From Burkholderiales bacterium (GTDB taxonomy: Bacteria > Pseudomonadota > Gammaproteobacteria > Burkholderiales > CAIKXV01), in contig JAIENF010000441.1 in the NCBI GenBank assembly GCA_019751575.1, positions 1 to 5,236 on the forward strand: a DNA stretch of 5,236 nt, read 5' to 3'. The stretch's first letter is position 1. Each line of letters opens with the position of its first letter. Shown in pieces: positions 1 to 4,052 of the stretch. Made by a program: the position numbers and the translations under genes. The notes under the pieces are model-generated. The model made no database searches. It worked only from the letters and a program-made list of their open reading frames with translations, and was not told the origin of the DNA.

Positions 1-157
1 GCGGCGCCGCGCCCGGATCGACCGGATCCTCGCCACGCAGGTTCAGCATCGCAACGAGCGCGGCAGCAGTGCCGGCCAGCGCGAGCACGCCGGTCGCCGT
101 GCGCAACAGCAGGCGCAGGAGACCGCCTCCCGCGCGCGTGGCGGGCGTACGCCTCAT
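1..157 (-). CDS. Membrane-anchored protein, likely a cytochrome c (3' end outside window)
   Basis: The first 52 codons of a gene start at the ATG at 157, which overlaps the TGA of the diheme cytochrome in the string ATGA, a classical sign of translational coupling; no good separate ribosome site is seen. The N terminus is basic (RR at 2-3, further Arg up to residue 19), followed by one hydrophobic segment (about 20-38) and then NLRGEDPVDP, which would lie in the periplasm. There is no AXA-type cleavage site of good quality, so the segment is probably an uncleaved anchor. No heme motif lies within the visible part. The segment followed by N-x-R-G-E-x-P resembles, from memory, membrane-anchored c-type cytochromes found after such genes, and the operon context agrees. 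This identity is an inference. Confidence 0.6.
   Translation of the reverse strand, partial: MRRTPATRAGGGLLRLLLRTATGVLALAGTAAALVAMLNLRGEDPVDPGAAP
154..157 (-). other. ATGA stop/start overlap
   Basis: The last bases of the diheme cytochrome and the first bases of the downstream gene share ATGA on the minus strand. Ribosomes finishing the cytochrome can restart at once, which ties production of the two proteins together and supports a shared complex or pathway. Confidence 0.8.
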
Positions 158-867
158 GGAACGCTGCCGCACTTCAGCGGCATCGACGGCAGCGGCGATT
201 CCGACGGCCGGCCGCCCGCCGGAACCGGCTGCGTCGAAAGCCACGCCGACGCGGCGGCGATGTCGTCGCTGTTCATCCGTCCGGCGATCTCGGCCATGCA
301 GTCGGGTGCCGCCGCGCGCCGCTGGCGCGACTTCCAGGCGCCGATCTGCGCAGCGATGTAGTCCCGCGGCAGGCCGAGCAGCCCGGGCATGGCCGGCTGC
401 ACGCCGGTCAGCGCGGCGCCATGGCAGGCCGCGCAGGCGGGAAGCCTGCGCGCGGGATCGCCCTCGCGCACCAGGCGTTCGCCGCGGGCCAGTTGCGCCG
501 CGCTGGCGCGTGCCGCCGCCGGCGGCGGATACGGCAGGTCCTGGCGAGAGAACCAGCCCGCGATCTCGCGCAGGTAGTCGTCGGACAGGTGCTGCACCAG
601 CCCGTTCATCGACGCGTTCGAGCGACGCCCGTCGCGGAAGTGCACGAGCTGCGCATACAGGTACCCGGCCGGCTTGCCGGCGATGCGCGGAAAGTAGCCC
701 TCGGCGGTCGCCCTGCCCTCCTGGCCATGGCAGGGGGTGCAGGCCTGCATGCGGCGCGCCATCGGGTCGGTCGGGGACTCGGCTGCCGCAAGGGTACCCG
801 CCCCCATCAGGCTGCCAGCCAGTGCACACGCCAGCCACAGCCGCCGGGTCGTGCCAGCGTGCTGCAT
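154..867 (-). CDS. Diheme c4-like cytochrome c (237 aa)
   Basis: This periplasmic diheme cytochrome c is built from two class I domains in tandem, as in cytochrome c4, and probably carries electrons between the FCSD and a terminal acceptor. The ATG at 867 begins a Sec signal peptide (TTRRLWLACALAGSL, cleavage likely AAA-E after residue 29). A ribosome site is weak, so translation may depend on the upstream gene, whose stop is 37 bases away. The first heme site is C43-T-P-C46-H47 with Met87 as likely ligand; the second is C145-A-A-C148-H149 with Met191 as likely ligand. A Pro-rich linker (PYPPPAAA, 112-119) joins the domains. The C-terminal tail (about 213-237) is longer than in usual c4 proteins and holds Cys233, which with Cys190 could form a disulfide. 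Its stop overlaps the next start as ATGA. It could also serve as an alternative, Allochromatium-like diheme partner for an FCSD flavoprotein. Confidence 0.9.
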   Translation of the reverse strand: MQHAGTTRRLWLACALAGSLMGAGTLAAAESPTDPMARRMQACTPCHGQEGRATAEGYFPRIAGKPAGYLYAQLVHFRDGRRSNASMNGLVQHLSDDYLREIAGWFSRQDLPYPPPAAARASAAQLARGERLVREGDPARRLPACAACHGAALTGVQPAMPGLLGLPRDYIAAQIGAWKSRQRRAAAPDCMAEIAGRMNSDDIAAASAWLSTQPVPAGGRPSESPLPSMPLKCGSVP

Positions 868-904
868 TCCGGCAGCGCACACCGCCGAGCGCCGGTCGCC
901 GGCG

Positions 905-1987
905 CTAGAGCGTCGGCTGGCCCCGGAAATGGTCGAACCGGTCCATCGATTCGACACCCACTTCCAGCATCCTGTTTCCCTGTAGTACACGCAGCGGCAC
1001 CCTGACCCCGGGCTTGCCATAAGCCCAGAGACGCTTGTACAGATCGGCCTGTCCGGCGAGTTCCTGGCCCGCCAGTGCCGTGATGATATCGCCCCGGCGC
1101 AATCCCGCCTTCTGGGCAGGGCTCTCCGGCGTCACGCGGGTCACCACGATACGGCCCTGCACCTCCTGCGTGTGCAGTCCGAGCCAGGGACGGGCATCGG
1201 CACGCCGCCCGTTGGCGATCAGGTCGCCGAGGATCGGACGCAGCGAATTGACCGGGACGAACATGTTGCCGGGGAAGTTTGCCCTGGGCTGCATCGCGTC
1301 GGCCACGAACAGCGAACCGATGCCCAGCAGGCGGCCGTCGCGGCCGATCAGCGCGGCGCCGGCGAAGTCGCCGCGCGGGGGCGCGGTGAAGATCGCGTCC
1401 TCGAGGATGTACTCCCAGTAGCCGGTGAAGGTGCGCCGGGACGCGACATAGGCGACGTCGGCCGCCACGGCACTGGCCACCAGCACCGGCTCGGTCGCCT
1501 CCAGCCGGGCAGAGTCGCCCAGTTCCACCGGCCGTACCGGCACCGGCGAGCTGGTGCGCAGCAGCGCCAGGCCGGTCGGCTGGTCGAACGCCACCAGGGT
1601 CGCCGGCATGCTCTTGCCGTCGGCGGTGAACACCTCGATGCGCGAGGCCTCCACCACGAGGTAGCCGATGGTGAGGACCAGGCCGCTGCTGTCGATCACC
1701 ACGCCCGTGCCCTCGCGGTCGGGCCCGAGCAGTTCCATCGAGGTCGCATCGCGCAGCGCCCGCATCCGGATGCGCACCACTGCGTCGACCGCCTCGCGCA
1801 GCCGCTGCTGCTCCGCCTCGGCCGTGCGCTGGGCATCGGCCGCTGGCTGCGCCAATGACGGCGCCGGGGCCGACATGCCCGCGGCGACGATCGTCAGCAG
1901 CGCCAGCGCACGGGCGCCTGCACGCAACCCGCCCTCGGCCAGCAGCGCGATCGGCGAGCACACACGGGCGAGCAGCGTCGAGTACAT
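905..1987 (-). CDS. HtrA-like trypsin-fold PDZ protein lacking the catalytic triad (360 aa)
   Basis: This protein has the layout of an S1C/HtrA (DegP-like) protein: an export signal (cleavage likely SLA-Q after residue 46), a trypsin-like domain (about 60-255) and one PDZ domain (about 265-345, with WLGL 268-271 and AGLRRGDII 294-302). The ATG at 1987 is preferred because AGGA (1999-1996) lies 8 bases upstream; an in-frame ATG at 2050 would add 21 residues ahead of the signal. By eye alignment with DegP, the catalytic His in TNNHVV is Tyr109 (TIGYLV), the Asp in the SDIAL stretch is Gly139 (TGLAL), and the Ser of GNSGG is Ala209 (FAGAAL). It is therefore probably not a protease, though automated tools would name it one. 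The intact frame and PDZ domain argue for a kept non-catalytic role. From memory, similar proteins with TIGYLV occur near cytochrome genes in other proteobacteria. In this operon a scaffold, chaperone or assembly role for the redox proteins is plausible but unproven. Confidence 0.88.
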   Translation of the reverse strand: MYSTLLARVCSPIALLAEGGLRAGARALALLTIVAAGMSAPAPSLAQPAADAQRTAEAEQQRLREAVDAVVRIRMRALRDATSMELLGPDREGTGVVIDSSGLVLTIGYLVVEASRIEVFTADGKSMPATLVAFDQPTGLALLRTSSPVPVRPVELGDSARLEATEPVLVASAVAADVAYVASRRTFTGYWEYILEDAIFTAPPRGDFAGAALIGRDGRLLGIGSLFVADAMQPRANFPGNMFVPVNSLRPILGDLIANGRRADARPWLGLHTQEVQGRIVVTRVTPESPAQKAGLRRGDIITALAGQELAGQADLYKRLWAYGKPGVRVPLRVLQGNRMLEVGVESMDRFDHFRGQPTL

Positions 1988-1995
1988 GGCTGGGG

Positions 1996-1999
1996 TCCT
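1996..1999 (-). promoter_or_regulatory. Ribosome binding site deciding the PDZ protein start
   Basis: AGGA on the minus strand, 8 bases before the ATG at 1987, is modest but supports this start over the in-frame ATG at 2050, where no comparable site was seen. Confidence 0.5.
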
Positions 2000-2058
2000 G
2001 GTCGGTTGGCACGGCGGTGGATGGATGGACTTGCCCGGCCATTCTGCCACCGTGACCC

Positions 2059-2090
2059 GGCTGGCGGCATGAATCCGCCGGCGACCAGCC
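2059..2090. repeat. Inverted repeat in the gap between FCSD copy 2 and the PDZ protein
   Basis: The 123-base gap (2110-1988) holds GGCTGG and CCAGCC arms (2059-2064 and 2085-2090) and, competing with them, GGCGG/CCGCC arms (2063-2067 and 2075-2079) around a 7-base loop. No U-tract follows on the minus strand. It may be an mRNA processing or stabilising stem, setting flavoprotein level apart from the downstream genes. I saw no persuasive promoter in this gap; a GG-N10 match to sigma-54 fails at the -12 GC. Confidence 0.3.
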
Positions 2091-2110
2091 CGGCCCGCCG
2101 CACCTGCCGG

Positions 2111-3394
2111 TCAGCCGAGCATGCTGGCGAAGATGTTCTGCGCCCAGCGCACCGCGTACGTGCCTTCCAGCGCGGTCGGTTCGGCCGACAGCCCGACGCC
2201 ACCCGGGATCAGCATCATCGTGCGCTTGTCCGCATCGTAGCGGTGCACGTGCGACACGCGCACCGCCTCGCGGTCGGTGATGAAGCTGTAGCAGGTGTTG
2301 ATCATCATCGGACTGGCGAACGGCATCCGGTCCTGCATCAGGTCGGCGATCGCCGAGGCGCACACCTTCGCATGCTGGTTGGCCATGTGCCCCGACTTGG
2401 CCATGCCCGGCGCGGCGAACGTCGAATCGCCGAGCACGTGCACGTTCTTCACCTTGACGCTCTCGAGGGTCAGGTAGTTCACGTCGCACCAGCGTGCGTT
2501 GGTCGTCACCAGGCCTGCCTGCGCGGCGATGCGCCCGGCGCGCATCGGCGGCAGCACGTTGAGCACGTCGGCGCGTACCTTCTCGAACTCCGTGATCGCG
2601 GTCAGGGTGCGCAGGTCGACATCGACGAGCAGACTCTTCGGACGGTAGTCGATCATGCCCGGATACCACTTCTTCCAGGCGGCGGTGAACAGCCCGGCCT
2701 TGGCGACGATCGCATCGTTCGAGTCGAGCACCACGATCTTCGACTTCGGCTTGTTGTTGCGCAGGTACCAGGCGACCTGGCTCACCCGCTCGTATGGCGC
2801 GGGCGGACAGCGGTACGGCGTCGGCGGGATGTGGATCGCGAACACCCCGCCATCGGGCATCGCCTCGAGCTGCCTGCGCAGCAGCAGCGTCTGCGCGCCG
2901 GCCTTCCAGGCATGCGGGACGACCTGCATGGCCTGCCCCGGGTCCGCCGCCATCGACGGAATCGTCTCGTACATGAAGTCGATTCCCGCGGCGACGATCA
3001 GCCGGTCATAGCGCAGCACGGACCCGCCGGCGAGGCGCACCGCACGCGCATCGGCGTCGATCGCGGTGACCTCGCCGCGCACCACGCGCACGCCGTTGGC
3101 GGCGAGCCCGCCGTAGCCGACGGTCAGCTCGTCGATCGCCATCGTCCCGGCCAGGATCCGGTTGGACAGCGCGCACGAGACGAACGCCGGCTCGCGTTCG
3201 ATCAGCACCACCTCGATCTGCGGCGCGAGCTGGCGCAGCCGCGTCGCCGCCGAGGCACCGCCATAGCCCCCGCCGATCACGACGACCCGGCCACCGGCCG
3301 GCGGATGGGTCGAGAGGGAAGCACATCCACCGAATGCAGCCACGGCCGCTGAAGCACCAGCGAATCCGATGAACCGACGTCGGGTCGTACTCAT
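2111..3394 (-). CDS. fccB: FCSD flavoprotein subunit, copy 2, Tat-exported (427 aa)
   Basis: This is a complete flavoprotein subunit of flavocytochrome c sulfide dehydrogenase (SoxF/FccB family), which oxidises sulfide in the periplasm and reduces cytochrome c. The ATG at 3394 follows AAAGGAGG (3409-3402) with 7-base spacing, the best ribosome site in the window. The N terminus TRRRFIG (4-10) is a twin-arginine signal, as expected for a protein exported folded with FAD. F-G-G-C24 at its end resembles a lipobox, so it may be a lipoprotein. Further motifs are GGGYGG (41-46), Cys74 in FVSCALSN (covalent FAD site), Cys196 in YRCPPAPYER and Cys368 in NTCYS (redox-active disulfide), VHVLGDS (318-324), and the FCSD flavin-binding domain (about 360-427). 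Removing about 35 residues puts the disulfide cysteines close to the known Allochromatium FccB numbering (161 and 337). It sits 19 bases after the monoheme cytochrome, surely in the same transcript. Confidence 0.95.
   Translation of the reverse strand: MSTTRRRFIGFAGASAAVAAFGGCASLSTHPPAGGRVVVIGGGYGGASAATRLRQLAPQIEVVLIEREPAFVSCALSNRILAGTMAIDELTVGYGGLAANGVRVVRGEVTAIDADARAVRLAGGSVLRYDRLIVAAGIDFMYETIPSMAADPGQAMQVVPHAWKAGAQTLLLRRQLEAMPDGGVFAIHIPPTPYRCPPAPYERVSQVAWYLRNNKPKSKIVVLDSNDAIVAKAGLFTAAWKKWYPGMIDYRPKSLLVDVDLRTLTAITEFEKVRADVLNVLPPMRAGRIAAQAGLVTTNARWCDVNYLTLESVKVKNVHVLGDSTFAAPGMAKSGHMANQHAKVCASAIADLMQDRMPFASPMMINTCYSFITDREAVRVSHVHRYDADKRTMMLIPGGVGLSAEPTALEGTYAVRWAQNIFASMLG
2853..2893. repeat. 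41-base tract identical in both FCSD genes (copy 2 side)
   Basis: These 41 bases are identical to 4795-4835 in copy 1, including every third codon position and a rare AGG arginine codon. They encode the QTLLLRRQLEAMP stretch. The flanking sequence of the two genes differs at many synonymous sites, so the tract stands out as more conserved than protein selection alone would need. Confidence 0.75.
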
Positions 3395-3401
3395 CGTCGA
3401 G

Positions 3402-3409
3402 CCTCCTTT
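3402..3409 (-). promoter_or_regulatory. Strong ribosome binding site of FCSD copy 2
   Basis: AAAGGAGG lies 7 bases before the ATG at 3394 and decides this start over the in-frame ATG at 3457, which lies inside the preceding cytochrome gene. Its strength suggests high translation of the flavoprotein relative to its neighbours. Confidence 0.8.
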
Positions 3410-3413
3410 CGGG

Positions 3414-3758
3414 TTACCTGCGAGCGGGGGACTTCTGCGCCGCGAACCATGCGGCAAGCGCGTCGATCTCGGGGTCGGTGAAGCCTTTCGCCAGCTGATG
3501 CATCACCGTGGCCGGACGCTTGCCATCGCGGAAGTCGCGCATCTGGCGCGCCAGGTACTCGCGGTCCTGCCCCGCGATGCTCGGCATCCCGCCCACGCTC
3601 AGGCCGTTGGTGCCGTGGCAGTTGGTACAGGTCTGCGCAAGGTGGCGCGCCGTGTTCATGTCCTGCGCATGCACGCCCGTCGTCGCCACCGCCAGCACCA
3701 GGGCGTTCGCAGCGAGCGCCTGCTGGAACGGTCCGCCTCGTCGATTCGTCCGCTGCAT
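3414..3758 (-). CDS. Monoheme cytochrome c, FCSD cytochrome-subunit-like (114 aa)
   Basis: This small periplasmic class I cytochrome c probably accepts electrons from an FCSD flavoprotein and so acts as an FccA-type subunit. The ATG at 3758 is chosen because GGGAGG lies 7 bases upstream and a Sec signal peptide follows directly: basic residues RTNRR, a hydrophobic stretch (about 13-27) and a likely cleavage site VHA-Q after residue 31. The frame extends further upstream but without signal-peptide character. The mature protein has one heme site, C44-T-N-C47-H48, and Met86 as the likely sixth iron ligand in VMHQLAKGF, followed by a C-terminal helix ending AAWFAAQ. At about 83 mature residues it is the size of the monoheme FCSD cytochrome of green sulfur bacteria, not the diheme one of Allochromatium. 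It lies between two FCSD flavoprotein genes, with 19 bases to the next start, so either or both may be its partner. Confidence 0.9.
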   Translation of the reverse strand: MQRTNRRGGPFQQALAANALVLAVATTGVHAQDMNTARHLAQTCTNCHGTNGLSVGGMPSIAGQDREYLARQMRDFRDGKRPATVMHQLAKGFTDPEIDALAAWFAAQKSPARR

Positions 3759-3770
3759 CGCCCGACCTCC

Positions 3771-3780
3771 CTTGCGCAAG
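3771..3780. promoter_or_regulatory. 10-bp palindrome abutting the cytochrome ribosome binding site
   Basis: CTTGCGCAAG is a perfect 10-bp palindrome whose last base on the minus strand is the first G of the GGGAGG Shine-Dalgarno sequence (3771-3766), which lies 7 bases before the ATG at 3758. As RNA it could fold against the ribosome binding site; as DNA it could be an operator half-site. Function is unproven. Confidence 0.28.
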
Positions 3781-3800
3781 TTGAGTCCGGCCCGCGGGGC

Positions 3801-3821
3801 ACGTCGCCTGCAGGGCGACGT
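3801..3821 (-). promoter_or_regulatory. Stable hairpin in the leader of the cytochrome mRNA
   Basis: ACGTCGCC and GGCGACGT form a perfect 8-bp stem with a 5-base loop, beginning about 17 bases after the predicted transcription start and ending 42 bases before the ATG. No U-run follows it, so it is not a classical terminator. It could be a 5' stabilising stem-loop, part of a leader control element, or a DNA operator downstream of the promoter. Confidence 0.4.
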
Positions 3822-3848
3822 CTGCCGCTGGGTACGCAGGGGGGCATA

Positions 3849-3865
3849 AGCAAATGCTGTTCCAG
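3849..3865 (-). promoter_or_regulatory. Candidate sigma-54 (-24/-12) promoter for the cytochrome/FCSD operon
   Basis: The minus strand reads CTGGAACAGCATTTGCT. Against the known RpoN consensus YTGGCACG-N4-TTGCW it keeps the GG and GC dinucleotides at the exact N10 spacing and the full TTGCT -12 box, with two mismatches in the -24 half (C to A and G to A). Transcription would start near 3838, giving a leader of about 80 bases before the ATG at 3758. I saw no better sigma-70 -35/-10 pair in this gap. RpoN-dependent control of sulfide oxidation has precedent in the FisR regulators of Cupriavidus, which activate sulfide-oxidation genes. The caution is that a 6-3-6 inverted repeat (3854-3868) overlaps the same bases and could itself be an operator. 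Confidence 0.5.
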
Positions 3866-3872
3866 CATATGG

Positions 3873-3884
3873 ACGGCCGGCCGT
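3873..3884. promoter_or_regulatory. 12-bp perfect palindrome upstream of the promoter candidate
   Basis: ACGGCCGGCCGT is a perfect 12-bp palindrome ending 8 bases upstream of the -24 element. Its position suits a regulator binding site, but palindromes made only of GGCC/CCGG steps are common by chance in DNA this rich in G and C, so the call is weak. Confidence 0.22.
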
Positions 3885-4025
3885 GCGCGCGCCGTGGTCC
3901 GTCGTCAGGCCATGGCGAAGCGTCGCACGCGATCGATGCCGGTGCACGGCCGGATTCTCACGCACTGCACATGCGCGAAGATGCGCGCCGGCCTCGGGTC
4001 AGGCTGACGGATGCACTGCGGCGAA

Positions 4026-4045
4026 GCGGCAGGCAACGCTGCCGC
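4026..4045 (-). terminator. Terminator-like hairpin after FCSD copy 1
   Basis: A perfect 7-bp stem, GCGGCAG paired with CTGCCGC, encloses a 6-base loop and starts 8 bases after the copy 1 stop codon. Two further G-U pairs could extend it. On the minus strand the 3' arm is followed only by TTCGCC, not a real U-tract, so this may be a weak or attenuating terminator, or an mRNA 3'-end stabiliser. A complete stop here would fit the separate promoter candidate found downstream. Confidence 0.4.
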
Positions 4046-4052
4046 CCCGCGT

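Larger units (their letters stand above)
3759..4052 (-). other. 294-base intergenic region between FCSD copy 1 and the cytochrome operon
   Basis: No convincing gene lies here; open frames crossing it have no homology-like features and overlap real genes. It is the longest non-coding stretch in the window and is dense in dyads: the hairpin at 4026-4045, a 12-bp perfect palindrome at 3873-3884, a 6-3-6 inverted repeat at 3854-3868 overlapping the sigma-54 promoter candidate, an 8-bp stem at 3801-3821 and a 10-bp palindrome at 3771-3780. Two copies of GCACTGC (3962-3968 and 4013-4019, 51 bases apart) fall about 127 and 178 bases upstream of the predicted start site. That is the range where activators of sigma-54 promoters usually bind, but so short a repeat may be chance. 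Confidence 0.6.

Noticed and set aside
820..867. Lipoprotein signal at Cys14 of the diheme cytochrome
   Set aside because: The bases before Cys14 encode W-L-A, a poor lipobox, and the hydrophobic segment continues past it to a good AAA-E cleavage site.
69..1005. Plus-strand open frames of 279 and 194 codons
   Set aside because: They are antisense to the diheme cytochrome, whose two CXXCH motifs and signal peptide are convincing; the plus-strand translations are Arg/Ala-rich without features.
2019..2033. Short TGGA tandem repeat
   Set aside because: Only three units in a non-coding gap; too short to mean more than chance.
2059..2090. Intrinsic terminator between FCSD copy 2 and the PDZ protein
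   Set aside because: The arms are short and compete with each other, and no U-tract follows on the minus strand; kept only as an inverted repeat.
807..2669. A 620-codon open frame on the minus strand
   Set aside because: It runs in another frame of the same strand through FCSD copy 2, the PDZ protein and the diheme cytochrome. Its translation is an Arg/Gly/Ala-rich low-complexity string, as expected from out-of-frame high-GC DNA, while the overlapped frames have clear motifs.
2006..3352. A 448-codon open frame on the plus strand
   Set aside because: It is antisense to FCSD copy 2 and rich in His, Arg and Ala with no recognisable domain; it is a shadow of codon bias.
3759..3965. An N-terminal extension of the monoheme cytochrome to the ATG at 3965
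   Set aside because: The extra 69 residues lack signal-peptide character and would bury the Shine-Dalgarno site and Sec signal that fit the ATG at 3758.
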